12,838 nt of DNA from QHWT01 sp046726015 (lineage in GTDB: Bacteria > Acidobacteriota > Vicinamibacteria > Vicinamibacterales > 2-12-FULL-66-21): the NCBI GenBank assembly GCA_046726015.1, contig JBKOZS010000002.1, forward strand, positions 1-12,838, written 5' to 3'. Within the stretch, counting starts at the first letter, position 1. Each line of letters opens with the position of its first letter. This document shows, piece by piece, positions 6,244 through 12,838 of this stretch. Below the pieces are notes generated by a model. That model was not told the origin of the DNA and did no database searches. It saw only the letters and a list, made by a program, of their open reading frames with translations. Position numbers and translations under genes: made by a program.

Positions 6244-6627
6244 GTGAACGGAGAGCGATCCGTAGCTGACGTCTTGCAGGACATCCTGCGAAATCTGCAG
6301 GAGATTGTTCGTTCTGAGATGCGCCTCGCCAAGGTCGAGATTCGCGACGAGGCACGACAGGCGGTCTCGTCGGGCATCTGGATCGCCGCGGGTCTTGTAG
6401 GCGCACTGAGCGCTTTGAGTTTCCTGCTGTGGACGGTTGCCTACCTGCTCGCGACACGGATGCCGATATGGGCCGCAACACTTCTGGTCGCTGTCGTGTT
6501 GGCCTGCGTCGCCGCGGTGCTGATTATCGGCGGCATCCGCAGGGTGAAGCACGTTCAGCCCATCCCGGCGCAAACGGTCGAGTCGATCAAGGAGAACCTC
6601 GAATGGATGAAACAGCCCACGAAATAG
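6244..6627 (+). CDS. Holin-X-like / 'phage holin family' membrane protein (PF07332 type)
   Basis: The product is 127 residues from the GTG at 6244, preceded by GGGAGG (6233-6238) at five bases. The open frame extends back to 6169, but that part overlaps the end of the previous gene. The N-terminal 35 residues are a helix, 'SVADVLQDILRNLQEIVRSE', 'MRLAKVEIRDEA', a signature of this family (E-x-x-LAK-x-E). Two membrane helices follow (residues about 45-70 and 75-100), then a 'RRVKH' segment and a charged tail. Despite the name, members are widespread chromosomal proteins found beside DUF883 and DUF3618 genes, and there are no phage genes here. It is probably an inner-membrane protein of unknown, perhaps envelope-stress, function. 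Its last 25 bases overlap the next gene. Confidence 0.8.
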   Translation: MNGERSVADVLQDILRNLQEIVRSEMRLAKVEIRDEARQAVSSGIWIAAGLVGALSALSFLLWTVAYLLATRMPIWAATLLVAVVLACVAAVLIIGGIRRVKHVQPIPAQTVESIKENLEWMKQPTK

Positions 6628-7028
6628 AGGCGCACATCAACCGCACACGCGAACGCCTCGGCTCGAACTTCAAGGAGCTGGAAAACAAGGTCGACGCGGC
6701 CATTGACTGGCGCCAGCACTTTCGAGAAAAGCCACACCTGTTTCTGGGCGCGGCCGTCATCGGCGGTGCAATGCTCGCGACTGCGCTTCGCACGACGTCT
6801 CCGCGGCGAGGTCGAGCTGACCCCGGCGTCAGGCGTTTCACTGGGGGCGGGAGTTCTGCTCAGGCGCAGGCGTTCGAAGTCTGGAACACCGTCAAGGGTG
6901 CCCTGATCGGCGTCGCGACAGCTCGCATCAAGGAATATATCGGTGAGTTCGTGCCAGATTTCGACGAACACTTTCGGCGCGCTGAACAACGAGCCGCCGC
7001 GCCGGCGACGCTCGATCGTACCTACTGA
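6603..7028 (+). CDS. DUF3618-like membrane-associated protein
   Basis: The product is 141 residues from the ATG at 6603, preceded by AAGGAG (6589-6594) at eight bases and starting inside the holin-like gene, so translational coupling is likely. The opening, 'EIEAHINRTRERLGSNFKEL', is the DUF3618 signature (E-I-x-x-x-I-x-x-T-R-x-x-L-x-x-x-x-x-x-L). 'WRQHFREKPHLFLGAAVIGG' then leads into a short hydrophobic helix (residues about 45-62). The C-terminal half is soluble, with 'VWNTVKGALIGVATARIKEY' and an acidic 'PDFDEHF' motif near the end. Trios of DUF883-, holin-X- and DUF3618-type genes recur in many soil bacteria; no biochemical role is established. The gene ends in a 7-bp tail-to-tail overlap with the next gene on the - strand. 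Confidence 0.8.
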   Translation: MDETAHEIEAHINRTRERLGSNFKELENKVDAAIDWRQHFREKPHLFLGAAVIGGAMLATALRTTSPRRGRADPGVRRFTGGGSSAQAQAFEVWNTVKGALIGVATARIKEYIGEFVPDFDEHFRRAEQRAAAPATLDRTY

Positions 7029-7888
7029 CATGACACGCCCTGGTACGCAAGAAACAACCCTCTAAAGTACTTGAGCACGCGCACCGGGTCCGCCGACTCG
7101 GGGATCTCGGCGAAACAGTAACCCTGGAATCCCATCTCCGACAGTGCAGCGATCAGTGCGCGCCATGGGTACTCCTCGAGAAACAGATCCCGCAGGTGGA
7201 CTTGTCCGATTTGATCCTTCACCAGCCGGAAAGCGGGCTCGAACCCGCCATCGAGCAGATCGCTCTGATTCGAGTTCCAGCAGACGCGCACGCCAGGGTG
7301 GTTGCCGCCGTAGTCGAGAATTCTCCGGATGCGGGGCAGCCGTGATGTTTCGGGCCCGTGCACCTCGAGCTGGATGTGGACGCCAAGATCGCGCGCGAAT
7401 GCGCCGCACTCGCGGAGCGCCTTGCCAATCTGCTCGAGCGTCCTGTTTTCCGGGACGTCCTTCGGCAGGCCGTTTGGCCGCACTTTCACGCTGGGAGATC
7501 CGATATCGCGGGCGAGCTTCACCCACTCCTTCGTTTCGTCGATGTTCGCGCGCACCACCGCCTGGTCCGGGGAGTGGTATTCGCAGGTCGTGCCGAGACC
7601 GCCGATTTTCACCGGCGAATCGTCGAACCGTTTGCGCATCTCCGCTCGCGCCGACGACGAGAGCGATATTTCGACGCCGTGCTTGTGCGTGGTCCTCAGT
7701 TCGACAGCGTCCATTCCAATGTCGGTGAGGTTCTTGATGATCGTGGGCACATCCCAATCCCGTGCGATCTCATACGTGACGGTGCCGAGCTTTAGACGCG
7801 GGGGTGGCGTTCGCGTGGTAGCCGTTGGTGGCGGGACCGCAAGCGCCGGGAACGCTCCGACGGCGCCCAGAAAATCGCGTCGCTTCAT
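7022..7888 (-). CDS. Tat-exported sugar phosphate isomerase/epimerase-like TIM-barrel protein
   Basis: The product is 288 residues from the ATG at 7888. An open extension to 7930 adds residues in front of the signal and is unlikely. The N-terminus 'MKRRDFLGAVGAFPALAVPP' is a twin-arginine signal (RRDFL), so folded export to the periplasm is expected. The mature part is an AP-endonuclease-2/xylose-isomerase-like barrel: 'LGTVTYEIARDWDVPTIIKN', 'IGMDAVELRTTHKHGV', 'IGGLGTTCEYHSPD', 'HIQLEVHGPET', 'VRVCWNSNQSD', 'QIGQVHLRDLF' and 'YCFAEIPESADP' are the beta-strand ends carrying the Glu, His and Asn/Asp residues that in this family bind a divalent metal and sugar. The length is normal for the family. 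The substrate cannot be named. The gene is divergent from the transhydrogenase gene. Confidence 0.8.
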   Translation of the reverse strand: MKRRDFLGAVGAFPALAVPPPTATTRTPPPRLKLGTVTYEIARDWDVPTIIKNLTDIGMDAVELRTTHKHGVEISLSSSARAEMRKRFDDSPVKIGGLGTTCEYHSPDQAVVRANIDETKEWVKLARDIGSPSVKVRPNGLPKDVPENRTLEQIGKALRECGAFARDLGVHIQLEVHGPETSRLPRIRRILDYGGNHPGVRVCWNSNQSDLLDGGFEPAFRLVKDQIGQVHLRDLFLEEYPWRALIAALSEMGFQGYCFAEIPESADPVRVLKYFRGLFLAYQGVSCQ

Positions 7889-7965
7889 CGCGAAAGTGTA
7901 GCGCATGTGTTCGAGGTTCCGGTGGGGCACTGTGCGGTATCGTGTGTGGACAGATGTACACTAGC
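7889..7965. promoter_or_regulatory. Divergent promoter region
   Basis: These 77 bases separate the divergent TIM-barrel and transhydrogenase genes and must carry both promoters unless these lie within the genes. I cannot identify confident -35/-10 boxes. AGTGTA near 7894 and TACACT at 7957-7962 are complementary but about 60 bp apart, which is weak evidence for an operator pair. Confidence 0.35.
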
Positions 7966-9245
7966 ATGAGCAAGGACACGGCTTTTGAAATGGCCGGTTC
8001 CAGTGTCCGCTTCGGCGTCGGCGTCACGCGTGAAGTCGGAATGGATCTGAAAGAGATGGGCGCCCGCCTCGTGCTCGTGTTGACGGATCGGGTGGTTGGC
8101 GGACTGCCGCCCGTACGGACCGTGCTGGAATCACTCGAGCAGCAGGGCGTCTCGTTCGCCCTGTACAATCGCGTTCGCGTCGAGCCCACGGATGCATCGT
8201 TTCTCGATGCGATCGAGTTCGCGCGCGGAAGCGCCTACGACGCCTACGTCGCGATCGGCGGCGGGTCGACGATCGACACCGCGAAGGCCGTCAACCTGTA
8301 CGCGACCTATCCTCCCGCCGACTTTCTCGACTACGTGAACCCGCCCATCGGCAGAGGCCTGCCAGTACCCGGGCCATTGAAGCCGCTGATGGCGATTCCT
8401 ACGACCGCCGGAACCGGCAGCGAAACGACCGGCGTGGCGATCTTTGACTTGAAGCGGGTGCACGGGAAGACCGGCATCGCCAATCGCCGCCTGAAGCCGG
8501 CGCTTGGCTATCTCGATCCCGAGAACACCCGCACGATGCCGCCGGAAGTGGCAGCATCTGCCGGCCTGGACGTCTTGAGCCACGCGGTCGAGTCGTACAC
8601 GGCGATGCCTTTCACCGAGCGGCCACGGCCCCAACGTCCTGCGCTGCGGCCGGCCTATCAGGGATCGAACCGATCAGCGACGTCTGGTCAATTCAGGCGC
8701 TGCGGATGGTGACGCAGTTTCTCGTGCGCGCGGTCGAAGATCCGTCCGACGACGACGCGCGAGCGAACATGCTCCTGGCGGCGTCGTACGCGGGCGTAGG
8801 ATTCGGGAACGCCGGCGTGCATTTGCCGCACGGCATGTCATACCCGGTCTCGGGGAATGTGAAGGGCTACCGCCCACCGGGCTACGTCAGCGATCATCCG
8901 CTGGTCCCTCACGGGGTGTCGGTCATCCTCAATGCGCCTGCTGTCTTCCGATTCACGTCCGGCGCCAGTCCGGTCCGTCATCTGCACGCGGCCGAGGCGC
9001 TCGGGGCGGATGTGTCGAGGGCGCGGGCGGAAGACGCCGGGCGGATCCTCGCGGATCGAATCACGTGGTACATGCAACGGCTGAAGATGCCGAACGGCTT
9101 GCGCGCGATCGGCTACTCAACGGCCGATATCCCGGCGTTGGTCGAAGGCACGCTGCCGCAGCATCGGGTGACGAAGCTGTCGCCTCGACCCGCGGATGCG
9201 GACCAATTGAGCGCGCTCTTCGAGGAAGCCATGGTTGCGTGGTGA
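7966..9245 (+). CDS. Hydroxyacid-oxoacid transhydrogenase (ADHFE1-like, iron-containing alcohol dehydrogenase family), single-base frameshift
   Basis: The family catalyses cofactor-linked hydride transfer from 4-hydroxybutyrate-type hydroxyacids to 2-oxoglutarate (EC 1.1.99.24). The first part (235 residues) has 'FEMAGSSVRFGVGVTREVGM', 'VRVEPTDASFLDAIEFA', the nucleotide loop 'AIGGGSTIDTAKAVN', 'IPTTAGTGSETTGVAIFD' and the metal ligands Asp202 and His206 in 'GLDVLSHAVESYT'. At 8670-8671 the frame breaks after 'RPAYQGSN'; restoring one C gives 'PISDVWSIQALRM', exactly the family continuation. The remainder has 'GFGNAGVHLPHGMSYP', 'HPLVPHGVSV', which supply the other metal histidines, and 'ADIPALVEGTLPQHR'. 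With one added base the gene is 426 residues, normal for the family. Start at 7966 (MSKDTAFEM) or 7954 (MYTSMSK); both lack a good ribosome binding site. As sequenced, the first part runs on to a stop at 8712 and lacks half the metal site. Confidence 0.9.
8670..8671 (+). other. Frameshift position in the transhydrogenase gene
   Basis: The sequence reads GGATCGAACCGATCAGC. The family requires Asn-Pro-Ile-Ser here, that is AACCCGATCAGC, so one C of a CCC run is absent. No other disruption is needed anywhere in the gene. Confidence 0.85.
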
Positions 9246-9260
9246 CGTCGCGATTCCCGC

Positions 9261-10394
9261 CTACAACAGCAACGACTCGACGCGATGCGCGTGGACCATG
9301 TTCTCGCATGGGGACCAGGCAAAGATCGTGAAGCGGCCATCCTGAGATGCGACGAGCGCGAGCGCGTCGCGCTGATCCTGGACAAACTGCGCGGCCGAAA
9401 GATGTCGGGTGCCACCGAGCTCGGCCGGGTGCACGATCGCGGCCGCGCTGCCTTCGATCGGTTCCGTGACCACGACCTCCTGGGCCCGTGGCCATCCGTC
9501 ACGTCGTCCTATCTTCGCGCCGAAGGCCAGCACCTCGTACTCGTTGGTGATCACCGTGGCGCCGTCGACCGCGGTCAAACCAGCGATCGTCTCAATCGTC
9601 GGGTGCAGCGCGTCCTGCCAGCGGCGTTGCTGCCGCTCGCCGGGATCCTCGCGCATCAACTCCGCAAGCTCCGCAAATGGAGGCACCACGGGGTACGAGA
9701 TCGGTCGCAGAATCGATTCTCGCCACGACTCGATTCCCGCGGGCACGACGAGCAGGGATCCACCACGGCCGTGCGTGCGCATCGAGACGGCGAGCTCCAC
9801 GAGCACGTTGACGTCTTCGGGGGAAGCACGGGGGACGTGGAAGCCGAGGAGGGATGTCAGTAGAGTGGGACAGTCGGGCAGACTGGAGGCATTCTCGTCC
9901 ACCACCTTGGTCTGGTCGCCTTCGAGCACGAGGACGTTGACGAACTTGCCAGGCTCACTCCGTCGATGCTTGACCACCAGGAGGCCGGGCCCCACGACCT
10001 CGAGCACGAAGCAAAACGTGGGGATGACGCGTGTCGTCCCCCAGACATGCAACTGCCCTCGTTCACGCCAGACGCCCAGGTGGATACCGGGGCGCTCGAC
10101 GGTGGGGGAGAGATGGGCGAGCGCGGCGGGCGCAAGCGGCAGCGGCCGCTCGAACATGAGCGGAGAGATCGTCTGCTCGGGTCGAAGAAACGCGAGCGAG
10201 ATCCTCGGCACGTAGCCTTCTTCGCGTCGGAGACTTGCCCAGAACGCGGTATCGATGATCCCTTCGATGGCGCCCGCGTCTGGAAGAAGCGTCGCGTCAT
10301 GGTGAGGCTCGCCCTTGGCGGCAAAATGGCGACGAAAGTAGGCGTCGATCGTTGACGCGACGGCATGGGCGGCAGGATAGGCGGGTCCTGACAT
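9261..10394 (-). CDS. Diadenylate-cyclase-like (DACNV-type) sensor domain protein
   Basis: The product is 377 residues, with no signal peptide or membrane helix. The C-terminal 110 residues resemble a DisA_N/diadenylate cyclase domain: 'AVDGATVITNEYEVLAFGAK' has Asp277-Gly278-Ala279 like the catalytic DGA motif, and 'GGTRHLSAAQFV' has Gly328-Thr-Arg-His331 like the ATP-binding GTRHR motif, followed by 'DALALVASQDGRFTIFAW', which mirrors the strand after it in real DACs ('..AVVVSEETG.I.'). The last Arg of RHR is Leu here. The N-terminal 200 residues ('GYVPRISLAFLRP', 'GLLVVKHRR', 'FVNVLVLEGD') fit the long DAC-variant proteins named DACNV by comparative genomics, proposed to bind nucleotides as sensors rather than make c-di-AMP. 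Cytosolic location is expected. It is the last gene of the 12367-9261 operon, 44 bp after the zinc-finger gene. It ends 15 bp from the convergent transhydrogenase gene without a visible terminator. Confidence 0.7.
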   Translation of the reverse strand: MSGPAYPAAHAVASTIDAYFRRHFAAKGEPHHDATLLPDAGAIEGIIDTAFWASLRREEGYVPRISLAFLRPEQTISPLMFERPLPLAPAALAHLSPTVERPGIHLGVWRERGQLHVWGTTRVIPTFCFVLEVVGPGLLVVKHRRSEPGKFVNVLVLEGDQTKVVDENASSLPDCPTLLTSLLGFHVPRASPEDVNVLVELAVSMRTHGRGGSLLVVPAGIESWRESILRPISYPVVPPFAELAELMREDPGERQQRRWQDALHPTIETIAGLTAVDGATVITNEYEVLAFGAKIGRRDGWPRAQEVVVTEPIEGSAAAIVHPAELGGTRHLSAAQFVQDQRDALALVASQDGRFTIFAWSPCENMVHAHRVESLLL

Positions 10395-10438
10395 GGTGAA
10401 GGCTCTATTCCAGGGATCCGTTCGTAGCGGTTCCTGTG

Positions 10439-10708
10439 TCAGTACTCCACGACTTCGTCATCCGGAAAGCAGTAGAGCCAGCGCTCGCCCGGTTCCGCCG
10501 ACGCAATTACCGGATGTCCGCTTGCCCGCGCGTGCTGGCTCGCGTGCCGGTTGGGAGAACTATCGCAGCACAGCGTCCGGCCGCATTCCTGGCACGTCCG
10601 AAGGTGCACCCAGCGGGAGTCGATCTTCACGCACTCCTCGCATTCCCGCCGCTTCCCGTGCTTGACGGCGGAAATCGCCGCGATATGCGTGCACGCCGCT
10701 TTAGTCAT
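10439..10708 (-). CDS. UBP-type zinc finger protein
   Basis: The product is 89 residues. The zf-UBP pattern is complete: Cys6-x-His8, Cys23-x-x-Cys26, Cys39-x-x-Cys42 ('HLRTCQECG'), Cys47-Cys48, and His55, His59 and His65 in 'RHASQHARASGHPV'. A 'RWLYCFPDDEV' strand at the end also matches the family (eukaryotic form 'VWCYICDDEV'). In eukaryotes this fold binds the free C-terminus of ubiquitin; bacterial stand-alone copies have no known ligand. The gene follows the flavoprotein gene by nine bases. The same gene pair occurs in many soil bacteria as I know it, so a role linked to the flavoprotein is likely. There is no clear ribosome binding site before the ATG at 10708. Confidence 0.85.
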   Translation of the reverse strand: MTKAACTHIAAISAVKHGKRRECEECVKIDSRWVHLRTCQECGRTLCCDSSPNRHASQHARASGHPVIASAEPGERWLYCFPDDEVVEY

Positions 10709-10717
10709 GATGTTTGT

Positions 10718-12367
10718 CTACTCGTGCAGCACCCGGTGAACGAATGCCACGGCAATGGATCCCTCGCCGACCGCTGACGCCACGCGCTTGATGTTGCCGC
10801 CGCGGACGTCGCCGACGGCGAAGACACCGGGCAGGCTCGTTTCCAGAAGGTAAGGAGGGCGCGCAAGGGGCCAGCGCGCCGTCACCAGGTCTTCGGCCGA
10901 CAGATCCGGACCGGTCTTGATGAACCCCTTCGCATCCAGTGCGAGGCAACCAGCAAGCCAGCCCGTGCACGGATCGGCGCCCGTCATGACGAAGACGTGT
11001 CTGATGTCGTGCGTCGCGACGGTGTCGTCCTGTTTGTTCCGCCAGCGGACGCGCGCCACGTGGCCGTTGCCTTCGACGGCTTCGATTTCAGTGTGGGTGC
11101 GCAAATCGATCGCCGGATTGTCTTCGATGCGGCGAATCAGATAGCGCGACATCGTGTCGGCAAGGCCGCCGGATCTCACAAGCATGTGGACGCGCCTGGT
11201 GGTCTGTGCGAGAAAGACGGCGGCCTGGCCCGCAGAATTTCCTCCTCCGACGACAATCACTTCTTCGCCACGGCATAGCCCTGCTTCCATCGCCGTCGCG
11301 CCATAGTAGATGCCGGCGCCTTCGAACGGCGTGATGTTGTCGGCCGCCAGCTTCCGATACGTCGCTCCCGAGGCGATGACGACGGTACGTGCTGGTATCT
11401 TCGGGCCTGCATCGATCTCAATCGCATACGGCCGGCGGTCACAGGCCAGGCGGATGGCCGCCTTCGCGATCAGCAGCTGCGCGCCGAATTTCTGCGCCTG
11501 GGCGTACGCGCGGCCCGCCAGATCCTGGCCCGAAATACCCGTCGGAAATCCGAGGTAGTTTTCGATCTTGGAGCTCGATCCGGCCTGCCCGCCGGGCGCG
11601 TGGGTTTCCACGGCCAGCACGTCAAGTCCTTCCGACGCGCCGTAGACCGCAGCGGACAACCCGGACGGTCCGGCGCCGACGATCACGATGTCTCGCACGT
11701 GCGCCTGATCGATGGCTTCGTTGAAGCCGAGGCACTCGGCGATCTTCTGATTGTCCGGGTTCTTGAGCACGTCCCTGCCGTGGCAAATCAGCACCGGGAC
11801 CTCTGCCATCCGGATGTGGAACCGGTCCAACAACTCCTGCACGCCTGGCTCGCGATCGAGATCGATCATCGTGTGCGGGTAGCCGTTCCGGGTGAGAAAT
11901 TCCTTGATGCGCATCGTGCCGGCGCAGTGAGTGGATCCGACGAGCACCGCATCGCCGAGCCCCCGCGTCACCAGCGCGACGCGCCGCAGAATAAAGGCTC
12001 GCATGATGATTTCGCTGAGGCCGGCGTCAGTCTGCACCAGCTCCAGCAGATGCTCGCGATCCATCTCGATCACTTCGCTGGGCTCCACGGCCCGCCCGCG
12101 TACCAACGAGGGGCGGCCCGAGAGCATATTCACCTCGCCGGTAAATTGCCCCGGACCGTGCACGACAATCGGTGTCTCGCCGCCGGTCGCCGTTGGCTGA
12201 ACAATTTCGATGTGTCCGGTCTTGATCACCAGAAACGGCACCACGCGGTCGCCGGCTTCGAACAGCACTTCGGCCTGGCGAAGGTGGCGCAGGTGGCCAC
12301 GCGCAACGACGCGATCGAGCTCGGCGGGCGTCAGAATCGGAAAGGCGGGATCGTGATGTGTTGCCAT
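10718..12367 (-). CDS. Cyclic-nucleotide-binding / thioredoxin-like / thioredoxin-reductase-like flavoprotein
   Basis: The product is 549 residues from the ATG at 12367; an open extension to 12409 is unsupported. Residues 10-135 are a CRP-like cyclic nucleotide-binding domain ('FEAGDRVVPFLVIKTGHIEI', 'GPGQFTGEVNMLSGRPSLVR'). Residues 138-220 are a glutaredoxin/thioredoxin-like domain with one cysteine (Cys148 in 'GSTHCAGTMRIKEFL') and the cis-Pro 'EVPVLIC'. Residues 225-549 are a thioredoxin reductase-type module: FAD motif 'VGAGPSGLSAA' (231-236), NAD(P) motif 'VGGGNSAGQAA' (374-380), and 'GVFAVGDVRGGNIKR' (514-527). The CxxC that normally lies just before the NADPH motif is absent; the site reads 'YYGATAMEAGLCRGEE'. 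It therefore cannot work as a classical thioredoxin reductase. It may be an NAD(P)H oxidoreductase gated by a nucleotide. The same layout and lost CxxC are, to my knowledge, general in this subfamily. It is the first gene of the operon. Confidence 0.85.
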   Translation of the reverse strand: MATHHDPAFPILTPAELDRVVARGHLRHLRQAEVLFEAGDRVVPFLVIKTGHIEIVQPTATGGETPIVVHGPGQFTGEVNMLSGRPSLVRGRAVEPSEVIEMDREHLLELVQTDAGLSEIIMRAFILRRVALVTRGLGDAVLVGSTHCAGTMRIKEFLTRNGYPHTMIDLDREPGVQELLDRFHIRMAEVPVLICHGRDVLKNPDNQKIAECLGFNEAIDQAHVRDIVIVGAGPSGLSAAVYGASEGLDVLAVETHAPGGQAGSSSKIENYLGFPTGISGQDLAGRAYAQAQKFGAQLLIAKAAIRLACDRRPYAIEIDAGPKIPARTVVIASGATYRKLAADNITPFEGAGIYYGATAMEAGLCRGEEVIVVGGGNSAGQAAVFLAQTTRRVHMLVRSGGLADTMSRYLIRRIEDNPAIDLRTHTEIEAVEGNGHVARVRWRNKQDDTVATHDIRHVFVMTGADPCTGWLAGCLALDAKGFIKTGPDLSAEDLVTARWPLARPPYLLETSLPGVFAVGDVRGGNIKRVASAVGEGSIAVAFVHRVLHE

Positions 12368-12451
12368 GTTCAGATCATAATGAAGCGAGACCGATGACGC
12401 TCGCCACACCGACGCGTAGTGTCACGCCATTCGCTCCAACGGGCGGTGCCG
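12368..12451. promoter_or_regulatory. Divergent promoter region
   Basis: These 84 bases lie between the flavoprotein start (-) and the S9 peptidase start (+), so they should hold both promoters. 'TTCATTATGATCTGAA' near 12374-12390 is AT-rich relative to its surroundings. I see no clear paired boxes and no strong ribosome binding sites. Confidence 0.35.
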
Positions 12452-12838
12452 ATGAGCGTGCGCGCTCGTCTTTCCCTCGGCTTGGCGGGAGCCATTTCCG
12501 CCGCGTGCGGCGCTCCCCGCGAGGCGCCGGCTCCACCGGCGCGCGTCATCGCCCAGTACTCGGTCGCAGACTTCTATAAGAACGTCGAGTACGACGGCGC
12601 ATCGTTCTCCGCCGACGGCACGAAAATCCTGGTCTCGTCGAACCGATCGGGCATCTGGAACGCTTACGCCATCCCGGCCGACGGCGGAGAGCCTCAGCCG
12701 CTCACAAACTCGACCACCGACGCCATTTTCGCGGCGTCGTATTTCCCCGACGACGGCCGTCTCCTCTATACCAGCGACCAGGGTGGCAACGAGCTCAGCC
12801 ACCTGTACGTCCGCAGCGAGGACGGCACGACGAAGGAC
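12452..12838 (+). CDS. S9 (prolyl oligopeptidase) family peptidase lipoprotein, N-terminal part
   Basis: An open frame starts at the ATG at 12452 and continues without a stop to the window edge (129 codons). 'MSVRARLSLGLAGAISAACG' is a short signal ending in a lipobox-like Ser-Ala-Ala-Cys, so a lipid-anchored envelope protein is likely. The following 110 residues show WD/beta-propeller blades typical of the N-terminal domain of S9 peptidases and TolB-like proteins: 'YDGASFSADGTKILVSSNRS', 'WNAYAIPADGGEPQPLTNST', 'YFPDDGRLLYTSDQGGNELS', 'HLYVRSEDG'. The catalytic alpha/beta-hydrolase domain would be beyond the window, so the peptidase call rests on the propeller wording alone; a TolB-like protein is the alternative. 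Confidence 0.75.
   Translation, partial: MSVRARLSLGLAGAISAACGAPREAPAPPARVIAQYSVADFYKNVEYDGASFSADGTKILVSSNRSGIWNAYAIPADGGEPQPLTNSTTDAIFAASYFPDDGRLLYTSDQGGNELSHLYVRSEDGTTKD

Noticed and set aside
6244..6627. Evidence for a prophage from the 'holin' gene
   Set aside because: The PF07332-type name is historical; there are no integrase, capsid, lysin or attachment sites, and neighbours are DUF883- and DUF3618-like.
7894..7962. AGTGTA/TACACT operator pair in the divergent region
   Set aside because: The half-sites are only six bases long and about 60 bp apart, which is expected by chance.
8706..9245. Separate short alcohol-dehydrogenase gene starting at 8706
   Set aside because: It is the C-terminal part of the transhydrogenase after the single-base frameshift; the family motif begins upstream of that ATG.
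9285..10215. Overlapping + strand frames opposite the DAC-like gene
   Set aside because: They are composition-driven shadows with no motifs; the - strand frame has a coherent domain.
12422..12802. - strand open frame at the right end
   Set aside because: It lies opposite the S9/TolB-like propeller frame, which has a lipobox and repeated blade motifs.
1..12838. CRISPR array, tRNA, rRNA or insertion sequence
   Set aside because: No regularly spaced repeats, no tRNA-like cloverleaf with a TTCGA loop, and no transposase or paired terminal repeats were seen on reading both strands; a covariance search was not possible.

Overview
The window is high-GC bacterial DNA with Gram-negative envelope features: an outer-membrane-type beta barrel, a Tat signal, a lipobox and a PEP-CTERM-like tail. 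The mix of a Tat-exported TIM-barrel protein, an S9 lipoprotein peptidase and a PEP-CTERM relic suggests Acidobacteriota, perhaps Vicinamibacteria. That placement is inference; no rRNA or tRNA is present to test it.

Region 1 (167-2841, + strand) is a two-gene operon of the PA2779/PA2778 type. A small secreted protein with a hydrophobic C-terminal helix is followed after 9 bp by a 694-residue protein. The large protein reads as a C39-like peptidase domain, TPRs, one POTRA-like domain and an Omp85-like barrel. Just after it is the C-terminal tail of a PEP-CTERM-like protein with no gene body, followed by a strong terminator.

Region 2 (3064-5318, - strand) holds small envelope or stress-type genes: a secreted protein, a zinc-ribbon protein, a DUF6766 membrane protein, a zinc-ribbon-like fragment and a glycine-rich general-stress-like protein. 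Three of them can only be read by joining two or three frames, about nine shifts in 2.3 kb. The long genes elsewhere are intact except for one single-base lesion. The cause is either a decaying cluster or a stretch of poor base calling.

Region 3 (5817-7028, + strand) is a compact operon of three small membrane-associated proteins: YqjD/DUF883-like, holin-X-like (PF07332) and DUF3618. The last two overlap.

Region 4 (7022-9245) has a Tat-exported sugar-isomerase-like TIM barrel (-) divergent from a hydroxyacid-oxoacid transhydrogenase (+). The transhydrogenase is broken by one missing C at 8670-8671.

Region 5 (9261-12367, - strand) is a likely operon. It encodes a cyclic-nucleotide-binding / thioredoxin-like / thioredoxin-reductase-like flavoprotein without the redox CxxC, then a UBP-type zinc finger protein, then a diadenylate-cyclase-like (DACNV-type) domain protein. 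A nucleotide-binding fold at each end makes this the best candidate in the window for an undescribed signalling and redox module. An S9 peptidase lipoprotein gene (+) starts at 12452 and runs off the window.

No CRISPR array, tRNA, rRNA, insertion sequence or integrase was seen.
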